Of a stretch of DNA of 13,945 nucleotides, positions 5,947 to 12,558 are shown in pieces. The DNA is taken from contig JBEKUO010000103.1 of assembly GCA_049514955.1 (NCBI GenBank), forward strand, positions 1 through 13,945, read 5' to 3'. Source of the DNA: Bog-159 sp049514955. Its GTDB lineage: Bacteria; Acidobacteriota; Terriglobia; Bryobacterales; Bryobacteraceae. The notes under the pieces were generated by a model. The model did no database searches and had not been told where the DNA came from. It worked only from the letters and a program-made list of their open reading frames with translations. Every line of letters starts with the position of its first letter. Within the stretch, counting starts at the first letter, position 1. The position numbers and the translations under genes are program-made.

Positions 5947-6693
5947 ATGAAAATCACCGCCACGATCATCACGCTGAACGAAGAGCGTCACATCGCCCGC
6001 GCCATCGAAAGCCTGCGCTGCTGCGATGAGATCGTGGTGCTCGACAGCGGCTCGGCGGACCGCACCACGGAGCTGGCCCAGAACCTTGGCGCGCGGGTGA
6101 TCGAGAGCCCGTGGCGCGGCTTCGCCGGTCAGAAGAACTGGGCCGCCGAACAAGCCTCCCACGACTGGATCCTTTCCCTCGACGCCGACGAAGCCCTCAG
6201 CGAAGCACTCGAAGGCGAAATCTGGAACCTCAAAAAGAACGGTCCGAAATACGACGCCTACACCATGCCGCGCCTGGCGCAATATCTGGGCCGCTGGATT
6301 CTGCACGGCGGCTGGTATCCCGACCGCAAGATTCGTCTGTACGACCGCAACAAGGCCAAGTGGGTCGGCGACTTCGTGCACGAAAGCCTGCACGTGCGTG
6401 GGCGCGTGGGACACCTGGAATCGAACCTGTTGCATTTCACCTGCGATTCGCTGTCCGAACACCTGAGAACCATGGACCGTTACACCACCCTGGCGGCCGA
6501 AGAACTTGTATCGCGCAAAACCCCCGTCGGATGGCGCCATCTGATCCTGGACCCCGCCTGGACTTTTACCAAGACCTACTTCTTTCAAGGCGGATTTCTG
6601 GACGGCATCGAAGGACTCACTATCGCCTACATGGCGGCTCTGTACGCATTTCTCAAGTACGCCAAGGCGAGGAATATGAGTTGGGGACGTTGA
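5947..6693 (+). CDS. Family 2 glycosyltransferase, WaaE/KdtX-like
   Basis: 248 residues, GT-A fold. Family marks: ITATIITLNEERHIARAIES at the N-terminus, VVLDSGSADRT (31-40), the metal-binding DxD in SLDADEAL (Asp79, Asp81), and the DFVHESL segment (142-148). The C-terminal part, with FFQGGFLDGIEGLTIAYMAALYAFLKYAK, is typical of the WaaE-type enzymes that add a hexose to the lipopolysaccharide inner core. It acts at the cytoplasmic face of the inner membrane; donor and acceptor cannot be read from the sequence. The start is set by the ATG at 5947 with GGAG only 2 bp upstream, closer than usual. The gene lies 9 bp after the protease gene and 7 bp before a second glycosyltransferase, so both probably work on the same surface glycan. 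Confidence 0.9.
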   Translation: MKITATIITLNEERHIARAIESLRCCDEIVVLDSGSADRTTELAQNLGARVIESPWRGFAGQKNWAAEQASHDWILSLDADEALSEALEGEIWNLKKNGPKYDAYTMPRLAQYLGRWILHGGWYPDRKIRLYDRNKAKWVGDFVHESLHVRGRVGHLESNLLHFTCDSLSEHLRTMDRYTTLAAEELVSRKTPVGWRHLILDPAWTFTKTYFFQGGFLDGIEGLTIAYMAALYAFLKYAKARNMSWGR

Positions 6694-6700
6694 AAAAAAG

Positions 6701-7585
6701 ATGAGGGTGCTGCATCTCGATTCCGGCCGCGAAATGCGCGGAGGGCAGTGGCAGGCGCTGCGCCTGATGGAAGGGCTGCGCCGCGAAGCCGTAGACGCCA
6801 CGCTGCTCACCCTGGCCGGATCTCCGCTCACGGCCAAGGCACGCGATCTGGGCCTGGATGTGCGCCCGCTGCGCCTGCCGGCCCTGTACCGCCTTTCGCG
6901 CCAGTCGGACTTGGTACACGCGCACGATGCCCACACGCATACGCTGGCCGCGGCATTCGCCGGCGCGCCCCTGGTGGTTTCGCGCCGCGTCGCCTTTCCC
7001 ATACACTCGCGTTGGAAGTATCGCCACGCCAGCCGCTACGCAGCCGTGTCCCAATTCGTCAAGCGCGTCATGATCGCGGGCGGTGTGCCCGAAGATAAGA
7101 TATCCGTGGTCTACGATGGCGTGCCTCTGCGCGATCCCGTGCCCGGAGGCGACGCAGTGGTGGCGCCCGCCAGCGCGGACCCGCTCAAGGGAACGCAACT
7201 GGCGCGCGAAGCCACCCGCCGCGCCGGCGTGGACCTGCTGCTTTCGCGCGATCTGGAATGCGACCTCGCCGGCGCCGCGCTGTTTCTGTATCTCACGCGC
7301 TCCGAGGGTCTGGGCTCCGCCGTCCTGATGGCCATGGCCGCGGGCGTGCCAGTCATCGCCAGCAATGTGGGCGGACTGCCCGAGATCGTTCGCCACCAGG
7401 AGAACGGCTGGCTGTCGGAGAATGAACCCGAGCCGTTGGCCGCGGCTATACGGAATCTGTTGGCCGATCGCGCGCTGGCTCAACGGCTGGCGGCCTGCGG
7501 GCGTCAAACCGTTGCGGACAAGTTCTCTCTCGACCAGATGATCCACAACACCATCCTTCTCTACCGGCAGGTGCTCTCTTGTTAG
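6701..7585 (+). CDS. Short GT4-type glycosyltransferase with altered EX7E motif
   Basis: 294 residues, about 70 fewer than usual for GT4 enzymes. The N-terminal Rossmann domain has VLHLDSGREMRGGQWQ (3-18), the Gly-rich acceptor loop, and VHAHDAHTHT (72-81). The C-terminal domain ends normally with AMAAGVPVIASNVGGLPEIV (211-230) and NGWLSE. Between about residues 150 and 195 the usual domain core (the G-x-x-x-x-x-KG strand, the long helices and the second strand) is compressed into APASADPLKGTQLAREATRR and a short link. The donor-site EX7E motif begins at Glu202 (SEGLGS), but the second Glu position is Met210. The ATG at 6701 lies 7 bp after the GT2 stop, behind a run of seven A and no clear Shine-Dalgarno, so translation may be coupled. 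It may be active in reduced form, or a donor-site variant; the frame is intact, so it is not an obvious pseudogene. Confidence 0.82.
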   Translation: MRVLHLDSGREMRGGQWQALRLMEGLRREAVDATLLTLAGSPLTAKARDLGLDVRPLRLPALYRLSRQSDLVHAHDAHTHTLAAAFAGAPLVVSRRVAFPIHSRWKYRHASRYAAVSQFVKRVMIAGGVPEDKISVVYDGVPLRDPVPGGDAVVAPASADPLKGTQLAREATRRAGVDLLLSRDLECDLAGAALFLYLTRSEGLGSAVLMAMAAGVPVIASNVGGLPEIVRHQENGWLSENEPEPLAAAIRNLLADRALAQRLAACGRQTVADKFSLDQMIHNTILLYRQVLSC

Positions 7586-8370
7586 AAGCCTCCATTGCGT
7601 TGTTGTTCGGTCTGTTGATCGGCAGCTTTCTCAACGTCTGCATCTACCGCCTGCCGCAGGATCTCTCGGTGGTGCGGCCCCGCTCTTACTGCGTCGCCTG
7701 CCAGCACCCCATCGCCTGGTACGATAACGTCCCGGTGTTGAGCTACGTACTCCTCCGCGGCAAGTGCCGCTATTGCCGGGCGGCGATTTCCATCCGTTAT
7801 CCGGTGGTCGAACTGCTGACCGGCGCGCTGTTCTTCGTCTACGTCTGGCGGCTCGGCGTAACCCCGCTGGGCCTGAAATTCTGCCTCTATGGCGCGCTGT
7901 TGGTAGGGCTGACCTTCTCGGATCTGGAAGCGCGCATCCTGCCGGACGAATTCACGCTGGGCGGCGCCGCCGCTGGCCTGCTGCTGGCTTGGTTCGTGCC
8001 ATTGAAAGACATCACCCAGGACCTGCTTTCCATCGCCGGCGCACGCTGGAACACGCACTGGACCTCTGTCGCGGCCTCCCTGATCGGCGCTGCCGTGCCC
8101 GGCTTCTGTCTGTGGCTGGTCGGCTGGCTATATCTGAAATTGCGCCACCGCGAAGGGCTGGGACTCGGCGATGTGAAACTGGTAGCTATGGTGGGCGCGT
8201 TTCTGGGCTTGCAGGGCGCGCTGCTCACACTGATCGCGGGCTCGCTGGCCGGTTCGCTGATCGGCTTCGCCTATATACGGATCACGCACAAGGACCCCTC
8301 AACCTATGAGCTACCGTTCGGAACGTTCCTCGGCGCGGCGGCGATCGCTGTATCCGTGTTGGGCTGGTGA
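7579..8370 (+). CDS. pilD: Type IV prepilin peptidase (A24 aspartyl protease / N-methyltransferase)
   Basis: 263 residues, normal length, polytopic inner-membrane enzyme that cleaves the leader of type IV pilins and type II secretion pseudopilins and methylates the new N-terminus. The N-terminal domain (LFGLLIGSFLNVCIYRLP) and the cytoplasmic zinc loop with two Cys pairs (C38-x2-C41 and C63-x2-C66) are complete, which is typical of enzymes that also methylate. The active-site aspartates are Asp115 in SDLEARILPDEFT and Asp198 in GLGDVKLVAMVGAFLG. The start is TTG at 7579, behind CAGGTG, overlapping the glycosyltransferase stop by 7 bp; no later start keeps the first helix. The stop at 8370 directly touches hairpin repeat copy B. 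No pilin gene is in the window, so its substrates lie elsewhere. Confidence 0.93.
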   Translation: MLEASIALLFGLLIGSFLNVCIYRLPQDLSVVRPRSYCVACQHPIAWYDNVPVLSYVLLRGKCRYCRAAISIRYPVVELLTGALFFVYVWRLGVTPLGLKFCLYGALLVGLTFSDLEARILPDEFTLGGAAAGLLLAWFVPLKDITQDLLSIAGARWNTHWTSVAASLIGAAVPGFCLWLVGWLYLKLRHREGLGLGDVKLVAMVGAFLGLQGALLTLIAGSLAGSLIGFAYIRITHKDPSTYELPFGTFLGAAAIAVSVLGW

Positions 8371-8413
8371 GTGGCGCAAGCTTCAGCTTGCTGCGGCGAA
8401 CTTCAGTTCGCCG
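8371..8413. repeat. CTTCAG hairpin repeat, copy B (short form)
   Basis: Two perfect hairpins: GCAAGC-TTCA-GCTTGC (8376-8391, after GTGGC) and GGCGAAC-TTCA-GTTCGCC (8395-8412). The element begins at the base after the pilD stop and contains the stop codon of the opposing antitoxin remnant (8403-8405, TGA on the minus strand). Confidence 0.85.
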
Positions 8414-8648
8414 TAAACGCCAGACGCCGCCGTCCCCTCGCTTTCACCCCGTCTGCCAGTCTCCGGAGCCCATCGCGCCCTTCATATTCCTGGTATTTGC
8501 CAGCCTCCACCGAATCGATGCCGGCGCGCACGCGCAGGCGGATATCTTCAAGCTGCTGCGCGGTTAGCAATCGTTTGATGTCGTCATCCCGCATGCGCCG
8601 CAACGCCTCCCGCACCTCACTCGCGCTATTGTACCGCGCGGCCTTCAC
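8403..8648 (-). pseudogene. N-terminally truncated ParD-like antitoxin remnant
   Basis: 81 codons from GTG 8648. The first residues, ARYNSASEVREALRRM, match the second helix of ribbon-helix-helix antitoxins of the ParD family, which normally reads GRYNSASEVVREALR after about 20 residues that form the DNA-contacting strand. Those residues are missing: an in-frame TGA lies three codons upstream of the GTG. The rest (DIRLRVRAGIDSVEAGKY followed by the GLRRLADGVKARGRRRL tail) looks like the toxin-binding C-terminal part. One Val of the usual EVVREAL is also absent. No ParE-like toxin gene is next to it; the flanks are repeat copy B and the epimerase gene. Without the strand it could not bind DNA in the usual way, though it might still bind a toxin. 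The stop codon comes from the repeat. Confidence 0.6.
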
Positions 8649-8684
8649 CCCCCTGGCTCACGACCCACCGGCCGTGTTGGGCGG

Positions 8685-9713
8685 CTATTGCGCGCCAGCC
8701 AGATCCGCCGCGCGGTCTTCGGCTTCATAATCGAACGCCGCGGCATCGAACGGCGCCGGATGCGCCCGCTCCCATGCCACCGTGCGAGCCAAGGCTTCTT
8801 CGCGCACGATGGTCTCGCGGTAGCCCAGCTCGTCGCGGATGCGGCTCGAGTCGGCCGTCCACTGCTGCTCCGCAATGAACCTGGGAACCAGATGCTGTGG
8901 AATGCGGTCTCGCGGCAAGGTCACAATGCGGCCATTCCATCCTGCCGCATTTCCGACCGCTCGAGCCCAACCGGCCCACGAGAGTGCGTCCGCCTCGGCA
9001 ACATTGTAGACACGTCCGGCGGCGCCATCGTTCGTTACCGCCAGCACGATCGCGGCAGCCACATCCTCGACATAGCCCATGGGGCCCTGCCATCGCGCCC
9101 AGGTCTCCTCGATCAAAATTGCGGAGCGTCCATCATCCATGCGCTTCAGGAACGGCTGGAAGCGATGCAAAGGATCTCCTGGCCCGTACACCATCGGCAG
9201 CCGCAGGATCGTCGCGGGCAACTCCGGCTCGCTCCGCGCGACCTGCTCCACGAGGATCTTGTCGTACTCCGGCGTGACCCAATCGAAGGGAACCGCACCG
9301 GCGGGACGATTCCGGTACGGATAGCGCGTCCTTCGCAGCGGCGACTCCTCGGTGAGCGGCACAGGCTCCAGCGGTCCCGGCGTCAGACCCAGCGAAATCT
9401 CGTAGCTCCGGTAGACATCCATGCTGCTGATGGTGACCAGCCGGCGCGCGATCCCGCGAAACGCGTCCACCACCGCGCGGGCATGGCGCTCGTCGCCGGA
9501 GATCATGTCCAGCACGACGTCCGGTGGCTGGCGGCGGAACTCATCCGCATGTTCCGCCAGCCTATCGCGATCCCCGGTGATGCGCCGCACCGAAGCGGGA
9601 AGAACCGGGTTGTGCTTTCCGCGATGCAACACGGCGACCTCGTGTTCCGGCGCGAGGCGCTCCAGGACCCGCGAGCCGATGAATCCGCTTCCGCCGATAA
9701 CCACGATACGCAT
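8685..9713 (-). CDS. NAD(P)-dependent epimerase/dehydratase family protein (atypical extended SDR)
   Basis: 342 residues, Rossmann-fold protein. The cofactor loop is GGSGFIG (residues 7-13) after RIVVI, and VTISSMDVYRSY (93-104) provides the usual Ser-containing strand. MVYGPGDPLHRFQPFLKRM (174-192) and MGYVEDVAAAIVLAV further on are close to CSP41-like and other atypical SDRs. The standard catalytic YxxxK is not found where expected; the sequence is PEYDKILVEQ (148-157), with Tyr150 and Lys152 only two apart, so epimerase chemistry is uncertain. It probably acts on a nucleotide sugar or similar soluble substrate in the cytoplasm. ATG at 9713; the minus-strand TATAGT box (9722-9727) is 8 bp upstream, so the mRNA is probably leaderless. 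It is divergent from the methyltransferase, with 19 bp between start codons. Confidence 0.85.
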   Translation of the reverse strand: MRIVVIGGSGFIGSRVLERLAPEHEVAVLHRGKHNPVLPASVRRITGDRDRLAEHADEFRRQPPDVVLDMISGDERHARAVVDAFRGIARRLVTISSMDVYRSYEISLGLTPGPLEPVPLTEESPLRRTRYPYRNRPAGAVPFDWVTPEYDKILVEQVARSEPELPATILRLPMVYGPGDPLHRFQPFLKRMDDGRSAILIEETWARWQGPMGYVEDVAAAIVLAVTNDGAAGRVYNVAEADALSWAGWARAVGNAAGWNGRIVTLPRDRIPQHLVPRFIAEQQWTADSSRIRDELGYRETIVREEALARTVAWERAHPAPFDAAAFDYEAEDRAADLAGAQ

Positions 9714-9718
9714 CGCCC

Positions 9719-9729
9719 TATACTATAAC
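9719..9729. promoter_or_regulatory. Shared bidirectional -10 region between divergent genes
   Basis: TATACTATAAC between two start codons. Read forward it gives TATACT (9719-9724), 8 bp before the methyltransferase ATG (9733). Read in reverse it gives TATAGT (plus 9722-9727), 8 bp before the epimerase ATG (9713). Both transcripts would start at or within 1-2 nt of the ATG. The -35 regions lie inside the opposing coding sequences and are weak. Confidence 0.6.
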
Positions 9730-9732
9730 GGC

Positions 9733-10560
9733 ATGGAGCAAAACGAAGCCAACGTCGCCCGCTATTACGATACATCGATTTTCGACGACGAACTGGTGCG
9801 GTTGACGCGCGATTGCCCAGTCGAGCGCGCCGTCACCATACGCTGGCTCGACAAGCTGGTGCCGGATTCCGCCGAAGTAGCGGAAATCGGCGTGGGCGGT
9901 GGGATCTATTCGGAACACCTGGCGCGCAGAGGCTGCCGGCTGCACCTGGTGGATGTCTCCGCACGCCTGCTGGAAGCCGTTACGGAACGCCTGCGTGCCG
10001 CTGGTCTCGGCGAGCGAATCGCCGGTGCAGTCCGGGAGTCCGCAATTTGCCTGGAGAGCCTCGCATCCGGCGCGTTCGATGCCGTATTGCTGTTGGGACC
10101 TCTTTACCACCTCTGCGCGCTCGATGCGCGGCGCCAGGCGGTCGCCGAAGCGGCCCGCATCCTGAAGCCCGGTGGGCTGTTGTTCGCCGCGGGCATCAAC
10201 CGCCTGGCTTACCTGCGCGATTTCTTCCGCCTGTTCCCGCACGTCGCCTGCGAACGGAGAGCCTTCCATGAACAGTACCTGCGCGACGGCAATCTGGACC
10301 CCGAGCACGCTCCGCCGATCGGCTTCGCGCACCTGTCTACGTATGCGGAGTTTCGCGAACTGTTTGCGCCCGGCTTCGACGAACTGGCGCTGGCGGGAGT
10401 CGAGTCGTTCAGTATGGCTTGGCAACCAACCATCAACGAACTGCCTCCGGAGGAAGCGGAGGCGTGGCTCGACCTGATCGAGATCACCGGACAAACCACA
10501 GAGGGCCTGGGTTACTCGGATCACTTCCTGTACATCGGAAGGCGCCTGGCTGGCGGCTAA
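9733..10560 (+). CDS. Class I SAM-dependent methyltransferase
   Basis: 275 residues. The SAM-binding motif I is AEIGVGGGIYSEHLARRG (50-67), followed by the acidic strand end LHLVDVS (70-76). FDAVLLLGPLYHL (115-127) is the motif IV region and ARILKPGGLLFAAG (141-154) is the post-motif strand, all typical of the Methyltransf_11/25 group. The frame is open far upstream, but upstream translation lies inside the opposing epimerase gene. ATG at 9733 gives the natural N-terminus (MEQNEANVARYYD, with the common ARYYD start of the family). The -10 box TATACT ends 8 bp before it, indicating leaderless translation; no Shine-Dalgarno is present. The substrate cannot be told from the sequence; the shared promoter suggests a joint role with the epimerase-like protein. 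It converges on the Tat-exported oxidoreductase-like gene. Confidence 0.88.
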   Translation: MEQNEANVARYYDTSIFDDELVRLTRDCPVERAVTIRWLDKLVPDSAEVAEIGVGGGIYSEHLARRGCRLHLVDVSARLLEAVTERLRAAGLGERIAGAVRESAICLESLASGAFDAVLLLGPLYHLCALDARRQAVAEAARILKPGGLLFAAGINRLAYLRDFFRLFPHVACERRAFHEQYLRDGNLDPEHAPPIGFAHLSTYAEFRELFAPGFDELALAGVESFSMAWQPTINELPPEEAEAWLDLIEITGQTTEGLGYSDHFLYIGRRLAGG

Positions 10561-10565
10561 TGTCG

Positions 10566-10640
10566 GGAGCACCACTCCCTTACGGTCGTGGCTCCATTCA
10601 GAGCCACGCGCGTCAGCAAGCGGTACCAAGCGCTTCCGCT
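10566..10640. repeat. Intergenic repeat with GTGGCTC/GAGCCAC hairpin
   Basis: The convergent gap between the methyltransferase and the Tat oxidoreductase-like gene holds CACTCCCTTACGGTCGTGGC and a perfect 7-bp hairpin, GTGGCTC-CATTCA-GAGCCAC (10588-10607), followed by CGCGTCAGCAAGCGG. From memory, near-identical CTCCCTTACGGTCG...GAGCC sequences are scattered in many acidobacterial genomes and give spurious frames containing LADARGS. There is no T-run on either strand. Confidence 0.6.
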
Positions 10641-10650
10641 TAGCCGCCGA

Positions 10651-11565
10651 TCAGGCCCCCAGGATGCGCCGCACCACCTCTGCGTTCTCGCGCACCTCGT
10701 CCTTGAAGCGCGGATACATCCCGACAATCACGGCATCGGTGGGTTTGATGTTGGCGAATGCAAACCCGAACGCGCGCTCGACGTGCTTGGAGGATGTGCT
10801 GGTGCGCCCGGCGCCGAACAGCTTGAACGCCAGGCACGGTTTCCTGGTCTGGCGAATCATCTTGCACATGCGCTCCGGATCTTTCTCCATGAAGGTTTCG
10901 CCGATGGGCGCTTCGCCGAATTCCGCGCGCGCCTCTTCGGGCGTCCGCGTCACGCGATACAGGCAGCACTGATAGTAATCCACGTCCCAGTTTTCGCCTT
11001 CAGCCGTGTCGACGACCGCGGGGTTGTGCGTCGAGAGGCCCACCATGACGCCGGTGTCGCGTACGGCTTTGAGAAAGTCCTTGATCTTGCCCTTCTCGCC
11101 GTTGCGAAAGCGCTCGTCGGTGCGGTTGCCGTGGTGCGCGATGCCGAGCGGCCCCAGCTTGGCCACCTCCGGCAGCAGCTTCGGATTCTGCATTAGCGCG
11201 AAGTCCGCCAGCAGCACGAGCTGCATTTTGCCGCCCTCCGCGCGATAGCGTTTGAAATCCTCCAGCACTTGGTCGTCGTAGTGCGCTTGCCAGGCGTTGA
11301 TGCCCTGGCGCTCGCAGGCATGCAACACTTCCATCCTGCGATCCTGCGTATACCACTCACGCATGAGCTGGTCGAGCGTGCGGTTGAAGTGCGAATAGCC
11401 GTAGAACGGGTTCGAGCCGATAATCAGCCGCGTGATCTCGAACTTGCCTAACTTCACCGTAGGCAACAGCGGCGGAGCGGTCTGATCCGCGGCGCGGACG
11501 GCGGCTGGCGCAATCGCGCCCAGCGCGGCCAGTTGGAGGAACGAGCGGCGGGAATTGGAGTCCAT
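10651..11565 (-). CDS. Tat-exported TIM-barrel oxidoreductase-like protein (aldo/keto reductase-related)
   Basis: 304 residues. The N-terminus is a twin-arginine signal: MDSNSRRSFLQLAALGAIAP, with Arg6-Arg7, and a likely cleavage near VRAA (about residue 26). The mature part begins TVKLGKFEITRLIIGSNPF, which looks like the first strand of aldo/keto reductase-type barrels, and later strands include MQLVLLADF, LGIAHHGN and VMVGLSTHNP. The C-terminal DAVIVGMYPRFKDEVRENAE resembles the end of the barrel in AKR-like proteins. I cannot place the AKR Asp-Tyr-Lys-His tetrad with confidence, so the reaction is unknown. Proteins of this form (Tat signal plus barrel) occur in Acidobacteria and Planctomycetes with no assigned role, as I recall. 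The ATG at 11565 has no clear Shine-Dalgarno; its promoter is at 11590-11618. The gene is divergent from the glyoxalase-fold gene. Confidence 0.75.
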   Translation of the reverse strand: MDSNSRRSFLQLAALGAIAPAAVRAADQTAPPLLPTVKLGKFEITRLIIGSNPFYGYSHFNRTLDQLMREWYTQDRRMEVLHACERQGINAWQAHYDDQVLEDFKRYRAEGGKMQLVLLADFALMQNPKLLPEVAKLGPLGIAHHGNRTDERFRNGEKGKIKDFLKAVRDTGVMVGLSTHNPAVVDTAEGENWDVDYYQCCLYRVTRTPEEARAEFGEAPIGETFMEKDPERMCKMIRQTRKPCLAFKLFGAGRTSTSSKHVERAFGFAFANIKPTDAVIVGMYPRFKDEVRENAEVVRRILGA

Positions 11566-11589
11566 ATCGATATCAGGCTTTCAGGTCCT

Positions 11590-11618
11590 ATTTTATGTTG
11601 CTACGCCCGCCGGATCAA
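11590..11618 (-). promoter_or_regulatory. Promoter of the Tat oxidoreductase-like gene
   Basis: Minus strand: TTGATC (plus 11613-11618), 17-bp spacer, TAAAAT (plus 11590-11595). The expected start near 11583 leaves a leader of about 18 nt without an obvious Shine-Dalgarno. Confidence 0.55.
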
Positions 11619-11634
11619 GGGCCGCGCCGCGTTT

Positions 11635-11640
11635 TACAAT
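11635..11640 (+). promoter_or_regulatory. -10 box TACAAT, leaderless start of glyoxalase-fold gene
   Basis: TTTTACAAT ends 6 bp before the ATG at 11647, so transcription should begin at or next to the start codon. The same TTTACAAT 8-mer precedes the two divergent genes at 13253 and 13423. No clear -35 is seen at 17 bp. Confidence 0.5.
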
Positions 11641-11646
11641 CGCTCC

Positions 11647-12534
11647 ATGCGCTGTGCTCTCATGCTCGCCGTCTTCCCTGCCCTGCTTGCCGCCGCCGAT
11701 CTGAAGATCGACCACGTCACCGTCGCGGGCGGCAACCTGAAAAAGCTCCAGGCCAATCTCTCCACCGTTGGGATCGCAACTGTCTTCGGGGGCGCGCACA
11801 GCAATGGGGCCACCGAGATGGCTCTCGTCAGCTTTCCGGACGGATCCTATCTCGAGCTGATTGCGCCGCATGAGAACGCCGATCCACGCGCGCTCGACCA
11901 GCAGCCCTGGGTGAAGTTCATGAAGGAAGACGCCGGGCCCTGCGCTTGGGCGGTGCGCACCAAGGACGCAGCGGCGGAAGTCAAGCGCTTGGAAGCCGCC
12001 GGTATTGCGGTCTCGGCGCCGGTCCGCAGTGGGCGTCAACGGCCCGACGGAGTGCGGCTGGATTGGGAAACGGCACAGGTGGGCACGGAGCCCCGCGGCA
12101 CGTTCTTTCCGTTTCTGATCCACGATTTCACCCCACGCGAGCAACGCGCCTTCCCGCAGGGCAAGCCGCTGACCAAAGATTTCGAAGGCGTGACCAAGGT
12201 GGTGATCGCCGTACAAGACCTGGATGCCGCGGTGAAGCGCTATCGCAAGGCCTACGAACTTCCCCCGGCCATCAAGCAGGTAGACACGGATTTCGGAGCG
12301 CATCTGGCGTTGCTGGGGGGCACGCCGGTGGTGCTGGCGCAGCCGCTCACATCGGACTCCTGGCTGGCCGCGCGCCTTGCCCAGTTTGGCGAAGCGCCTT
12401 GCGCGTTCGTGCTGGATGCGCGGCGCGGCCACTATCAGGCGGCCTCCACCACGCGTTGGTTCGGAATTAAGATCGCGTGGTTCGATTCAGGCAAGCTGGG
12501 CTGGCGCCTGGGCTTTGAATCCGCCGACCGTTGA
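11647..12534 (+). CDS. Secreted glyoxalase-fold (VOC) protein
   Basis: 295 residues from the ATG at 11647. A short signal peptide (MRCALMLAVFPALLAAA) is followed directly by DLKIDHVTVAGGNLKKL, the first beta-strand of a VOC module with a possible metal-ligand His23. GGAHSNGATEMALVSFPDG (48-66) and SYLELIAP with Glu70 follow, as in the Glyoxalase_3/glyoxalase-like group. A second module begins at about residue 190 (FEGVTKVVIAVQDLDAAVKR). Members bind metal and act on various small substrates; the family does not fix the reaction, and export to the periplasm makes classical methylglyoxal detoxification unlikely. The frame is open further upstream, but the ATG is chosen because it gives the signal peptide and because TACAAT at 11635-11640 leaves no room for an upstream start. 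Its stop is 8 bp before repeat copy C. Confidence 0.82.
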   Translation: MRCALMLAVFPALLAAADLKIDHVTVAGGNLKKLQANLSTVGIATVFGGAHSNGATEMALVSFPDGSYLELIAPHENADPRALDQQPWVKFMKEDAGPCAWAVRTKDAAAEVKRLEAAGIAVSAPVRSGRQRPDGVRLDWETAQVGTEPRGTFFPFLIHDFTPREQRAFPQGKPLTKDFEGVTKVVIAVQDLDAAVKRYRKAYELPPAIKQVDTDFGAHLALLGGTPVVLAQPLTSDSWLAARLAQFGEAPCAFVLDARRGHYQAASTTRWFGIKIAWFDSGKLGWRLGFESADR

Positions 12535-12558
12535 GCGGCGTGGTGGCGCACGCTTCAG

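Noticed and set aside
6691..6701. Programmed frameshift at the run of seven A between the two glycosyltransferases
   Set aside because: The run follows the GT2 stop codon, and both proteins look complete at this junction.
5098..7002. Minus-strand frame of 634 codons across the protease and glycosyltransferase genes
   Set aside because: It spans three well-supported plus-strand genes and has no recognisable domain; it is an antisense artefact of codon bias.
9421..9732. Upstream extension of the methyltransferase frame
   Set aside because: It lies inside the epimerase gene; the family N-terminus begins at 9733 and the -10 box at 9719 excludes the extension.
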